64,000 bases of DNA from an endosymbiont of Lamellibrachia barhami (GTDB lineage Bacteria > Pseudomonadota > Gammaproteobacteria > Chromatiales > Chromatiaceae): positions 613,119 to 677,118 of the forward strand of contig NZ_JAAVSH020000001.1 of NCBI RefSeq assembly GCF_011947365.2, written 5' to 3'. Below, piece after piece: positions 10,234 to 18,688 of this stretch. Numbering within the stretch: position 1 is the stretch's first letter; each line of letters begins with the position of its first letter. A program made the translations under genes and the position numbers. Under the pieces are notes generated by a model. The model ran no database searches. It was given only the letters and a program-made list of their open reading frames with translations, and had not been told where the DNA came from.

Positions 10234-11313
10234 TTGTTACAACGGATTAAAAACCGCTTAACCGATAAAGCGAAAAGAAAAGGAAGCCGAGACTTGTTTA
10301 CTAACGGCGAATTGACAGCCCTGCGGACAGGTGATGCCCTGCCCGTATTGGGGCGTTTCTGCCGTATATTATTGTTGCTTTTTCTGGCACAGCATTTTAT
10401 CGCTGGATATGTCTATTCACAGGAAATCGAAAGACAGCAGAATATTCTGATCATAAAAAGCGGAAACGCAACCGTTTACGGCAAGGTGATCAGTGCCATT
10501 GAACACTATTTTATTCTCTACTGCGAAAGACATCCCGACGTCTGCACTGAGGTCGACATCACATCATCAACCCCAACTGACCTGAAACCCGAATGGTCCA
10601 GACATAGCGACCTGATCATCACGCTCGGTACAAAAGCCGCAACATTCACACGGAATAATGGCGTCTCGAAAAAGACCATCCATGCCATGATACCGATGCT
10701 ACCGAATAGAAACTCCAACATCAGCGACAGGTTCTTCCAGGAAGCAGATACGATCTATCTCAATCAACCACTTGAACGCAGCCTCAGGCTGGCAAAACTC
10801 TCTACAGGCGGAGGAAAACGTATCGGAATATTGATCCACAAGAATAACCGTCCTGCTGAATCCATCTTGCGAAAGAGCGAAAACAAGCTGGGGGTCACAA
10901 TAACACTGGCAGAAGTTGTCGACAGCAAAGAACTTGGCAGCAAACTTGGAAAATTATTGGAAAGTTCGGACGTTCTTCTGGCGCTGCCCGATGCCAACAT
11001 CCATAATAGAAAGACCATATCCAATATACTCACATCCACCTACCGCAAACAGGTGCCCGTTGTGGGATTTTCAGCCGCCTATGTAAAGGCCGGCGCCATT
11101 TCCGCTGTTCATTCCACCCCCGATGATATTGCGCGGCATATAGTCGATGTCTCCGCCAGCCATCTCAGCAAAAAAAACGATCTTATAAAAGGTCCGAAAT
11201 ACCCGAAATATTTCTCTGTCAGCGTCAATAGAAAGGTAGCAAGGTCATTGGGGATTAAACTTCCTTCAGAAACTCACCTCAGAGATCAGATCAGTGCAGG
11301 TGAAACACCATGA
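10234..11313 (+). CDS. ABC transporter substrate-binding-like protein (ABC_sub_bind family)
   Basis: This frame of up to 359 residues contains a hydrophobic signal segment around residues 42-63 (FCRILLLLFLAQHFIAGY) followed by a two-lobed fold: ILIIKSGNATVYGKVI, DLIITLGTKAA, KRIGILIHKN, VLLALPDANIHN and VPVVGFSAAYVKAGA. This pattern is that of the ABC_sub_bind (PF04392-type) family. The annotated start is TTG and the real start may lie nearer the signal segment. It overlaps the kinase start by four bases (ATGA), so the two are translationally coupled. No ABC permease or ATPase is adjacent, so it more likely feeds a signal to the kinase than to a transporter. Confidence 0.75.
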   Translation: MLQRIKNRLTDKAKRKGSRDLFTNGELTALRTGDALPVLGRFCRILLLLFLAQHFIAGYVYSQEIERQQNILIIKSGNATVYGKVISAIEHYFILYCERHPDVCTEVDITSSTPTDLKPEWSRHSDLIITLGTKAATFTRNNGVSKKTIHAMIPMLPNRNSNISDRFFQEADTIYLNQPLERSLRLAKLSTGGGKRIGILIHKNNRPAESILRKSENKLGVTITLAEVVDSKELGSKLGKLLESSDVLLALPDANIHNRKTISNILTSTYRKQVPVVGFSAAYVKAGAISAVHSTPDDIARHIVDVSASHLSKKNDLIKGPKYPKYFSVSVNRKVARSLGIKLPSETHLRDQISAGETP

Positions 11314-14096
11314 TCCTGAATCAATTTAAAACCTTCAGAGCACAAGCATTAATTGCAGGATTACTGCCCGCAATCGCCTTGGCAGTGCCATTGATCACCT
11401 ATCTGATCAATACGCAATTGGATAATCTGTTCGACGCATTCAATGAACGTGGACAGGCCATTGCCAATGAAGCCGCCGCATTAAGCACTACCGGATTGTT
11501 TACCCGTAACTCGACAACCCTGAAAACCAATCTAAAATCGATCTTTCGTCATAGTGACGTCAGTGAAATCCGGGTACTCGATGAATCAAACAACACACTT
11601 ATCAATATAAATAGTCATCCCAATAATCCAGTGACAGGGAATAACAACGCCACCGACAACCACATTATTTTTCGTGCGCATGTCGGTCAGGAAATCATGG
11701 CGATTGATGTCTCCGACTATCCTGAACAAAACGAGGAACCTGAAATAACCACTTTGTCAGGTTCCGCACCACTAGGTAGTGTTGCCATCACTATCAGTAC
11801 GAAAAAACTGCTGACCAACAAAAGCCGAATTATGCGCAACAGTCTTCTTATATTGTGGTTCGGGTTGATTGGAACCATTCTCTTCTCACTTGCACTCAGC
11901 AGGCGGGTTACGAGGCCAATTTCGCGCCTGACAAAGGCAGTGGTGCAAATGCAAGCCGGTGATTTCTCCACCTTGATTCCAGAAAAATCTTACCGGGAAA
12001 TCGTCAGTCTTGAAGAGAGTTTCAACTCAATGGCCAGAGAGTTGAAACTGTCCCGGGAAAACATGCAACAGCAGATTGATCAGGCAACTTCAGACCTGAT
12101 TCAAACAATGGAAGCACTGGAAATACAGAATATCGAACTCGACTTGGCAAGAAAACGTGCAGTCATGGCAAGCCATGTGAAATCAGAATTTCTTGCCAAC
12201 ATGAGCCATGAGATCAGAACACCCATGAATGGCGTTCTGGGTTTTGCGAACTTACTCAAAAATATGGACCTTGATAAAAAGCAGAAAGACATCGTCAACA
12301 CAATCACCAAATCTGCTACCAACTTACTGGAGATCATCAACCATATCCTTGATTATTCAAAGCTTGAGTACGGCAGACTGGAACCAGACAGCTCAAGTTT
12401 CTCTGTAACCGAGTGTTTTGAAGATCCTGTTGTACTGCTGGCTCCATCGGCCCAGGACAAAAACCTGGAACTTGTACTGATGGTCTACTCGGACATTCCT
12501 GACAGACTGATCGGCGATATAACCAGAATCAGACAAATTCTTGTCAATCTGTTGAGCAATGCGATCAAATTCACTCACACGGGTGAAGTCATTGTTCGTG
12601 TCATGCTTGAGCGTGAAACAGATAGCGAGTGTACACTGAGCTTCACGGTAACCGACACAGGCATTGGTATCGACCGTGATGCACAAGAGTATCTTTTTCA
12701 TGCATTTCAACAAGCTGATACATCTACCAGCAGAATGTATGGCGGCACCGGCCTTGGACTGAGCATTTCCAGGAAGTTGGTTCAATCGATGGGCGGCAGC
12801 ATCGAGGTGGACAGTGCACGTGGGCAGGGCTCCTGTTTCCGGGTCACGCTGACTCTGAAAAAAGATGACTCTGAAAGCAACAAACCGCAATCAGCACAAT
12901 TTTATAACAAAAGTTGCCTGATCATCGATCAGCACAAACTATCTCGCCTATCCATCAAACATCAATTTCTTAAACGAGGATTTTTGACCAAGGATTTGGA
13001 GACTGTTGACACAGAGGAGCCGATCATCTCTCTTGCAGATTTGATCGTATGCGGCTTTACAAAAGACGAAATCACCTCAGGTAACGCAGATATAACAGCA
13101 AAAGGTTTTCTGACTTCTTTCAATCTTCCTGTCCTGGTACTTCTCAGCACATCAGACCGAAACACCATAGAAAATTTCCACATCGACAATACTACCTGGT
13201 CTCTTTCCAAACCCTTGGACAGCGAAACTCTCGACAACGTCCTTAAGGAGATTTTTTCCGCCGGTGAAGCTCACGACCACTCAACAATTGCCTCAAACAT
13301 TGATCGCGACACCTCATTAAGGGGGAAAAGGATCCTTGTCGTAGATGACAATCACATTAACCTGGAACTGGTGAACATCCTCCTTTCTGAAAAGGGCGCT
13401 GTTGTTTCAGAGGCGAATACCGGCATCGAAGCCATTGATCTGGCTACAAAGAAGCAGTTTGACCTGATACTAATGGATGTCCACATGCCGAAACTAAAAG
13501 GTACGGACGCTGCAATAAGAATTCGTGAGAACTGTGCGAATCGTTCCAACTCACCGCCGATCGTCGCACTCACTGCTGACGTGGTACCCGAGACACGAAA
13601 TGAGGTAATAGCTGCGGGCATGGATGGTTATCTGCTAAAACCACATACGGAATCTCAACTTCTGAACGTAATACTTCCACTGTTAAGGGGGGAAAAACCT
13701 CAACTGGCTCAGGTGATGGCAACCGCAAATGAGTCAGTTGACTCAGACACTGACCTCCCAATCAGGGACAAAGAAAAAGCGTTAAATATTGCTGGCGGCA
13801 ATACAAAACTTGTTGATGAAATGTTCAACCAGTTTTGCAACGAACTGCCGGAACAGGCCGGGGTAATCCGTGGGAATCATGCTGCCCGGCAGTGGGACGA
13901 TCTCAGAGAGAATGTTCACCGCCTGCATGGAGCCACTTCGATCTGTGGGGTTCCTGCATTGAATCTTGCTGTTACACACTTGGAAGCGGCCTGCAAATCA
14001 AGAGACGAAGCAAAAACTCTGGAAAAACTGCAGCGATTCAATCACGAAGTCGAACGTCTCCTTGATTTCAGTAGCCAGGAGCTGCACAACGATTAA
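11310..14096 (+). CDS. BarA-like tripartite hybrid sensor kinase
   Basis: The 928 residues have membrane segments near residues 10-30 and 175-195, with a periplasmic domain between. A HAMP domain (RRVTRPISRL) and a coiled coil follow. The HisKA domain has His300 in [11 protein letters not shown], and the HATPase has NLLSNAIKF, DTGIGI and GTGLGL. A first receiver (about 530-645) lacks a phosphoacceptor Asp (LIVCGF). A second receiver has ILVVDDNHIN and Asp723 in LMDVHMP. A C-terminal Hpt domain carries His870 in VHRLHGATSICG. This order matches BarA/GacS-type kinases. The TonB receptor and ABC_sub_bind gene just upstream are likely partners. Confidence 0.92.
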   Translation: MILNQFKTFRAQALIAGLLPAIALAVPLITYLINTQLDNLFDAFNERGQAIANEAAALSTTGLFTRNSTTLKTNLKSIFRHSDVSEIRVLDESNNTLININSHPNNPVTGNNNATDNHIIFRAHVGQEIMAIDVSDYPEQNEEPEITTLSGSAPLGSVAITISTKKLLTNKSRIMRNSLLILWFGLIGTILFSLALSRRVTRPISRLTKAVVQMQAGDFSTLIPEKSYREIVSLEESFNSMARELKLSRENMQQQIDQATSDLIQTMEALEIQNIELDLARKRAVMASHVKSEFLANMSHEIRTPMNGVLGFANLLKNMDLDKKQKDIVNTITKSATNLLEIINHILDYSKLEYGRLEPDSSSFSVTECFEDPVVLLAPSAQDKNLELVLMVYSDIPDRLIGDITRIRQILVNLLSNAIKFTHTGEVIVRVMLERETDSECTLSFTVTDTGIGIDRDAQEYLFHAFQQADTSTSRMYGGTGLGLSISRKLVQSMGGSIEVDSARGQGSCFRVTLTLKKDDSESNKPQSAQFYNKSCLIIDQHKLSRLSIKHQFLKRGFLTKDLETVDTEEPIISLADLIVCGFTKDEITSGNADITAKGFLTSFNLPVLVLLSTSDRNTIENFHIDNTTWSLSKPLDSETLDNVLKEIFSAGEAHDHSTIASNIDRDTSLRGKRILVVDDNHINLELVNILLSEKGAVVSEANTGIEAIDLATKKQFDLILMDVHMPKLKGTDAAIRIRENCANRSNSPPIVALTADVVPETRNEVIAAGMDGYLLKPHTESQLLNVILPLLRGEKPQLAQVMATANESVDSDTDLPIRDKEKALNIAGGNTKLVDEMFNQFCNELPEQAGVIRGNHAARQWDDLRENVHRLHGATSICGVPALNLAVTHLEAACKSRDEAKTLEKLQRFNHEVERLLDFSSQELHND

Positions 14097-14097
14097 C

Positions 14098-14188
14098 AGG
14101 ACGTAGGATGCTGGTGAGCTTGCGAACCGCATCAGTCGAGTCGGGAAATCACGCGAGCGATGCGGTTCGCAAGCTCACCACATCCTAC
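14098..14188 (+). repeat. MITE-like palindromic repeat, core copy
   Basis: A long imperfect hairpin starts AGGACGTAGGATGCTGGTGA and ends with the complementary arm CTCACCACATCCTACAT. Its core is shared with copies at 18123 and 28684. It lies just after the kinase stop and may act as a transcription barrier. Confidence 0.85.
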
Positions 14189-14212
14189 ATACTTGTTTCA
14201 GACAGATAATGT

Positions 14213-14705
14213 CTATTGAGCCTTACTGATCACCGCCGTGCAGTTTGTTCCACCAAAACCAAACGCATTCACTATGGCAGTACGATTTCTGGACAAAGGC
14301 TGGGCCTTGTTCGCCACATAGTTCAAGTCACACTTGGGATCAGGGTCATCCAGGTTGATGGTGGGGATGGCGATACCCTTGTTGAGGCTCAACAGTGCCG
14401 AGATCAGCCCAAAGACACCCGAAGCACCCAAAGTATGCCCCACTTGCCTGAAGTCATCGGAACATCGGCGGCACGCTCACCAAACACCGCTTTTATGGCG
14501 TCGGTTTCTATCACATCGTTAGCCTCGGTCCCGGTGCCATGGGCATGGATATAGTCAACATCATCGGGCGTCATACCCGCGCTCTTCAGCGCATCCCCCA
14601 TCACATCGATCTCATGCTCCATACTCGGACGAGTGAGATGGCCGTGACAGGTATTGGAGGCGTATCCATCCACAAAACCAAGAATTTCGGCACCGCGGCT
14701 ACGAG
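14213..14705 (-). pseudogene. Beta-ketoacyl-ACP synthase, C-terminal fragment with frameshift
   Basis: The C-terminal thiolase-like half of a FabF-type ketoacyl synthase is present: RGAEILGFVDGYAS, then DVDYIHAHGTGTEANDVIE with the first active-site His. A frameshift near 14444 follows, then GHTLGASGVFGL with the second His, and the final NAFGFGGTN. The N-terminal half with the catalytic Cys is missing. It is joined in frame, near 14705, to the N-terminal part of an oligopeptidase. The combined frame has no plausible enzymatic role. Confidence 0.8.
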
Positions 14706-15222
14706 CACGCACGTCGAGCAGGTTCTCCTCGAATTTGGTGGTGAGCGTCGACAGCGACTGGCTGATCTCCTTGAAACGGGTCTTTTTGTCGGCAGAGAGG
14801 TCGACACCGGAGAGGTGGAAATCGAGCAGGGCGTCATCCAGTACCTTATGTTGAACGGGGTTCAGGTCTTTCTGCTGCTCGGCGACAGCCTTAAAGGCGG
14901 CGAAGAGCTCGGCATTCTGCCCCATCTCGGTGCCGTATTCACTCAGCTTGGGCAGGCAGGTGTTGTAGGCGCTTCGCAGCGCTTCGTTGTTGACCACCGA
15001 ATTCATGTGGCTGACGGGAGACCAGGCGCGGCTGAGCCGGTCGTCGAGTCGCTCCATCGGTTCCACCAGATTGTTCCATGTGAACCGCTGCGCTCCCTTG
15101 AGCAGTGCCTCGATCTGTTCCCGGTTGTGGGACAACAGATGGTCCAGGGCGGGTTCCACATGATCGGGCTTGATCCGGGAAAAGGCTGGTAGGCCGTCCA
15201 TCTCCAACAGGGGGTTGTTCAT
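14706..15222 (-). pseudogene. prlC: Oligopeptidase A (M3 peptidase), N-terminal fragment
   Basis: From an ATG at 15222 with CGGAG upstream, about 170 residues match the N-terminus of PrlC/oligopeptidase A: MNNPLLEMDGLPAFSRIKP, SPVSHMNSVVN and LSTLTTKFEENLLD. The sequence then switches to a ketoacyl synthase tail. The catalytic HEXXH zinc site, normally in the C-terminal half, is absent, so the fragment cannot be a peptidase. The start at 15345 suggested by the longest frame lies in a dispersed repeat and is not credible. Confidence 0.8.
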
Positions 15223-15317
15223 CTGTGATAACTCCGGAATTGAGAAAACGAATGATAGCGGGGAGATGGGGGGTGACTCAGTGAAAACCAACCCCGGATA
15301 AATCGGGGGGGTTGCAG

Positions 15318-15343
15318 GCATGATCAAACGCAGTGGATCAGGC
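15318..15343. repeat. Short GATCAAGCG-type palindrome
   Basis: One member of a dispersed family of about 26-bp imperfect palindromes (GCATGATC...GGATCAGGC). Other copies are near 22503, 32147, 53945 and 54001. Confidence 0.7.
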
Positions 15344-15351
15344 AAAAGCGT

Positions 15352-15906
15352 CTAGTCGTTGAAAAAAGGTGTCTGTTCCGCCTGTGTGGGTTGTTTCATA
15401 TAGTGGATGATATTGTTTGGCTCAAAGGGAACGCCCTTGTACAGATCGCAGAGATAACGGCTGTAGAGCGTATGCCGGTAGTTATCCGATCCGCTGAGGA
15501 TAATCTTTTTCCAGAGCGGTTTTTTCAGGGCCTTCAGGCCCTTGTTGCTGCCGTATGCGTAGACCTTGTATTGGCGGTTGCCACAATGAAATCCCTCGTA
15601 AGAGGTGTTGAGAGCGCCACGGTTCGAGCGGATGGCGAGCAGCACCCGGATGGCATTGTCCTCCCCAGGTTGCAGCGTGCTGCGATCGATAAAAAAACGG
15701 AAGCGTCCGCTGCTGTCAGTGACCTGGAATTCGGTCAGTTGATCCTCGTTCAGATCTTTCGGCAGGGTGACCTTTCCCTCCTCCCAGACATACTCTTCAA
15801 CCTTCAGGTTGGGTCTGTCGGTGGGTTGATCGATAAATGGACGATCCTTCGCGTTCAACAACAGGGGAAGTGAGAGCAGCAGTAGTGGGAGGTATCGGTA
15901 GTGCAT
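15352..15906 (-). CDS. CNP1-like family secreted protein
   Basis: The ATG at 15906 (AGGA upstream) gives 184 residues starting with a clear signal peptide, MHYRYLPLLLLSLPLLLNA. The mature part has the CNP1-like pattern: WEEGKVTLP, TEFQVTDSSGRFRFFIDRSTL, RVLLAIRSNRGALNTSYEGF, CGNRQYKVYA and a C-terminal YLCDLYKG. The two Cys could form a disulfide. The function of this family is unknown; it is presumably periplasmic. It stands alone between the prlC fragment and the GIDE gene. Confidence 0.8.
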   Translation of the reverse strand: MHYRYLPLLLLSLPLLLNAKDRPFIDQPTDRPNLKVEEYVWEEGKVTLPKDLNEDQLTEFQVTDSSGRFRFFIDRSTLQPGEDNAIRVLLAIRSNRGALNTSYEGFHCGNRQYKVYAYGSNKGLKALKKPLWKKIILSGSDNYRHTLYSRYLCDLYKGVPFEPNNIIHYMKQPTQAEQTPFFND

Positions 15907-15982
15907 GGTTTTCCTGGAGTTCATTGTCACGGATTTGACCGCAGGTCTGGCGCTTGGTTCGGATCCGTAGATCCAGTAATGA

Positions 15983-16014
15983 AGGGGTCGGAGTCAAATT
16001 TGACTCCGACCCCT
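15983..16014. repeat. 32-bp perfect palindrome (REP type)
   Basis: The arms AGGGGTCGGAGTCAAA and TTTGACTCCGACCCCT are exact reverse complements. The same arms, further apart, occur at 54883-54955. Such sequences resemble REP elements mobilised by TnpA-REP (RAYT) transposases, none of which is in the window. Confidence 0.8.
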
Positions 16015-16051
16015 GTGAACTTGGATGGGGATATTACCATGCCAGGGTCGA

Positions 16052-17002
16052 TCATGCGGCAAACCGCGTGGCCAGCATCCAGGTGCTGACACCGCCAAGG
16101 AGGAAAAACCCCGCGATGAAACCGAAGGCAAAACGGCGGTAGCGTTTGACGAGGGCGAATTCTGCGTTGGAGGAGATAATAAAAGGGCGGTTGGAGTCGG
16201 GCTGGCTCAGGGTGTGCAGCGACGGATGATCCTCTATCAACTGTTCACTGGCGACCTCGCGTTCAGCCTTGCGCCGGGCCGATTCCCACTCACCCATGTC
16301 GATGGCGCCATTGCCGTCCCGGTCGAAACGCGCGAGCAGTCCGGCGCGGTCCTGTTTCCACTGGCGCAGGCGTTCCCGCACCATATCCTGCCGCATGGCG
16401 AGCCGGTCCGCCTCGCCAAAGGATTTAAACAGGCCGATGGCGTAGAGTGGATCGCCGGGGTAGATGGTCTCCTCGGTATAGCGGTAGTGGCCACCCGAGC
16501 GGTAGCTGCGGATGTTGAGGTTAAGTCCAAAGAGGGTGGTTGAGCTGTTGAAATCAAGCCCTCCCGTTGCCGGCCCGGTTTGAGGCAGGCTGTTGCTGCC
16601 GTACCAGACACTCTTTTCGCTGGGGGTGACTGCGGCGCCATCGGGGTCGACGATACACTCGCCGCTCTCATCCTTGAGCAGAAACAGTCCCTCACTGCCA
16701 CCCTGGCGAACGGTGCGCCACCCCTTCTCTCCCCTGCGTTCGATCTTGAAGCGGAACCAGCAGCATGGGCTGTGGGTGAGCGGGGTGATGATGGGCTCCC
16801 CTTTCATTGCCGCCGCTTCGCCGTTTAGCTCCACATAACCCTGATGGGCGGAACGGATGCGAGAGGTAGGGGTGTCCTCTATGGTCCGGGCGTGTGCCAG
16901 GTTACGAAACGAGAAGAAGAGTGCGGCGAGGCTCAACAGGGAGAGTGCGCCGGCCCAGACCCAGAACTCCAGGGTCGGCAGGGCAAGCAGATCGGCAGAC
17001 AT
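16052..17002 (-). CDS. GIDE-domain membrane protein with an EF-hand-like loop
   Basis: This 316-residue protein has an N-terminal membrane helix (residues 12-33), a central GIDE-like region (GYVELNGEAAAMKGEPIITPLT, PCCWFRFKIERR) and a C-terminal helix (FAFGFIAGFFLLGGVSTWML). Between them is an EF-hand-like calcium loop, DRDGNGAIDMGEWE. The GIDE domain occurs in mitochondrial MUL1-type ligases and in bacterial proteins of unknown role; no RING is seen. Its ATG overlaps the LemA stop (ATGA), so the two are coupled. LemA-GIDE pairs recur in bacteria. Confidence 0.8.
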   Translation of the reverse strand: MSADLLALPTLEFWVWAGALSLLSLAALFFSFRNLAHARTIEDTPTSRIRSAHQGYVELNGEAAAMKGEPIITPLTHSPCCWFRFKIERRGEKGWRTVRQGGSEGLFLLKDESGECIVDPDGAAVTPSEKSVWYGSNSLPQTGPATGGLDFNSSTTLFGLNLNIRSYRSGGHYRYTEETIYPGDPLYAIGLFKSFGEADRLAMRQDMVRERLRQWKQDRAGLLARFDRDGNGAIDMGEWESARRKAEREVASEQLIEDHPSLHTLSQPDSNRPFIISSNAEFALVKRYRRFAFGFIAGFFLLGGVSTWMLATRFAA

Positions 17003-17574
17003 CAGCCGAACAGGGTGCCGACATTCACGTCTCTGATCTCTTCCTCGTCAAACTCAAGCAGTTCAGCCCCCTTGAAATTAAAACGACTGGCCAGCAGGAT
17101 ATCGGGAAACTGCTCGATGCGCACATTGTTGTTGTTGGCGCTCTCATTGTAAAACTCCCGCCGGTCGGCGATGCTGTTCTCCAGGCCGGTGATGCGGGCC
17201 TGGAGATGCTGAAAGCCGTCGTTGGCCTTCAGATCGGGGTAGTTCTCCGCCACGGCGAAGAGATTGCCGAGACCGAGGCGCAACGCGCTCTCAGCGCTGC
17301 CGACGGCCCCAACGTCCCCCTGCTGGCGGGCGCTGGCAACGGCGGAGCGGGCCAGCATCACCCGCTCCAGGGTCTCCTGTTCAAACTTCATGTACTGCTT
17401 GCAGGTCTCCACCAGTTTGGGCAGTTCGTCGTGACGCTGCTTCAACAGCACATCGATATTCGACCAGGCCTGGGTTACGCTATGCTTGAGCCGCACCAGA
17501 TTGTTGTAGATCATTATTCCGTAGATGAGCGTGGCGATGGCCATGCCGGCAATCACAAACAGTACAATTTCCAT
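17002..17574 (-). CDS. lemA: LemA family protein
   Basis: The 190 residues start with one membrane helix (IVLFVIAGMAIATLIYGIMI) and continue as the helical LemA fold: YNNLVRLKHSVTQAWSNIDV, LLKQRHDELPKLVETCKQYM and AVAENYPDLKANDGFQHL. The length is normal. The function is not established; it is likely membrane-anchored with a long periplasmic helical bundle. The start lies only 15 bases from the divergent gamma carbonic anhydrase start, so the two promoters must overlap coding sequence. Confidence 0.92.
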   Translation of the reverse strand: MEIVLFVIAGMAIATLIYGIMIYNNLVRLKHSVTQAWSNIDVLLKQRHDELPKLVETCKQYMKFEQETLERVMLARSAVASARQQGDVGAVGSAESALRLGLGNLFAVAENYPDLKANDGFQHLQARITGLENSIADRREFYNESANNNNVRIEQFPDILLASRFNFKGAELLEFDEEEIRDVNVGTLFG

Positions 17575-17589
17575 TATTCAACTCCGCTT

Positions 17590-18123
17590 ATGTCCAATAT
17601 CCGACCCTTTGAATCTAGCATGCCACAGGTTGCCAACGATGCCTGGATCGATGAAACCGCCGTCGTGATCGGCAATGTGAGCATCGGTTCTCACTCTTCT
17701 GTCTGGCCCATGACCGTCATTCGCGGCGATGTGCACGCGATTCGTATCGGCAGTGAGAGCAATCTGCAGGACGGTTGCGTGCTGCATGTCTCTCACGACA
17801 GCAAATACCGGCCGGGTGGCTCCCCATTGACCCTGGGTGACCGGGTCACGGTGGGGCACAAGGCGGTGCTGCACGGCTGTAATATTGCCGACAGTTGTTT
17901 TATCGGCATGGGGTGCACAATTCTTGATGGCGCCGTGTTGGAATCGCGCACCATGTTGGGGGCCGGCTCACTGGTACCCTCTGGAAAACACCTTGAGGGG
18001 GGCTATCTCTGGGTGGGAACACCGGCTCGGCGGGTGCGCCCCCTCAGCGATCAGGAGTTGGAATATCTCGATTACTCTGCGGCACACTATGTGCGGTTGA
18101 TGAAAAAACACGCGGGAAAGTAG
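17590..18123 (+). CDS. Gamma-class carbonic anhydrase family protein (YrdA-like)
   Basis: The ATG at 17590 gives 177 residues of left-handed beta-helix hexapeptide repeats (AVVIGNVSIGSHSSVWPMTV and onward). The three zinc-ligand His are seen in CVLHVSHDS and VGHKAVLHGC. The length and C-terminal helix (EYLDYSAAHYVRLMKKH) fit the YrdA/CaiE-like group. Some members hydrate CO2, others have no known activity. The longer upstream frame is antisense to lemA and is not real. Confidence 0.92.
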   Translation: MSNIRPFESSMPQVANDAWIDETAVVIGNVSIGSHSSVWPMTVIRGDVHAIRIGSESNLQDGCVLHVSHDSKYRPGGSPLTLGDRVTVGHKAVLHGCNIADSCFIGMGCTILDGAVLESRTMLGAGSLVPSGKHLEGGYLWVGTPARRVRPLSDQELEYLDYSAAHYVRLMKKHAGK

Positions 18124-18247
18124 CTATTCAGCTCACTGTTTGATTGGCCCCATAACAGCGCAAAAATGCAGGACGTAGGATGCTGGTGAGCTTGCGAACC
18201 GCATCATTCGCGATCGATGCCGTTCGTTTCTCACCACATCCTACATG
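18123..18247 (+). repeat. MITE-like element, partial copy
   Basis: This begins at the terminal AGCTATTCAGCTCAC, continues TTTGATTGGCCCCATAAC and then the hairpin core also seen at 14098. It aligns throughout with the reverse complement of 28684-28848 but lacks the distal end. Only about 125 bases before the RRM gene remain around it. Confidence 0.85.
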
Positions 18248-18373
18248 GGCAGCCAGCATGGGTGCTTTTTTGCCGTGATCTGAATCGTTCCCAGTGGTTA
18301 TTCTTAAACTTGCATCTCTATGATATTGCTGTAATTATTAGTTTAATGCAGTCGATTGACCGGAGGATGGCAA

Positions 18374-18688
18374 ATGGACGTGTTTATCGGGAATCTGCCG
18401 GCAGAAGCCAGGTTGCTGGAGATACAGGATCTGCTGGGCGGCCTGTCAGTGCATACTCGCTTTGAGCGCCGCATGGGATGCGACTGCTTCGACAAGGATT
18501 ATCACTTCTTCATCGTCTTCACCTCATCGGACAGTGAGGGTCGGGCGTTGATCAAGGCGCTGAACGGTAAAATCTTCGATGGCTGTCGTATTACCGCCCG
18601 CGAGTTTATCAAACGCGCCGATTGTAATGCCCCAGCTCGGGATTGGGATCGTCGGGAACGCCGCTTTAACCGCGCAACATCTGAATAA
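18374..18688 (+). CDS. RRM-like RNA-binding protein, copy 1
   Basis: The ATG at 18374 with GGAGG upstream gives a 104-residue protein. The start MDVFIGNLP resembles the RNP2 motif, and HFFIVF with the following GRALIKALNGKIFDGCRI resembles RNP1 and the end of an RRM fold. Thus it probably binds RNA. The C-terminal 20 residues are basic (ARDWDRRERRF). It overlaps the aroE copy by 23 bases tail to tail. A second copy at 19808 differs by clustered substitutions in residues 50-70. Confidence 0.75.
   Translation: MDVFIGNLPAEARLLEIQDLLGGLSVHTRFERRMGCDCFDKDYHFFIVFTSSDSEGRALIKALNGKIFDGCRITAREFIKRADCNAPARDWDRRERRFNRATSE

Noticed and set aside
16052-17002. GIDE protein as a true E3 ubiquitin ligase
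   Set aside because: No RING domain is present and bacteria lack the ubiquitin pathway; only the GIDE-type region is supported.
16894-17589. Long N-terminal extension of the gamma carbonic anhydrase
   Set aside because: This part is antisense to lemA and GIDE and lacks family similarity; the ATG at 17590 fits the family length.
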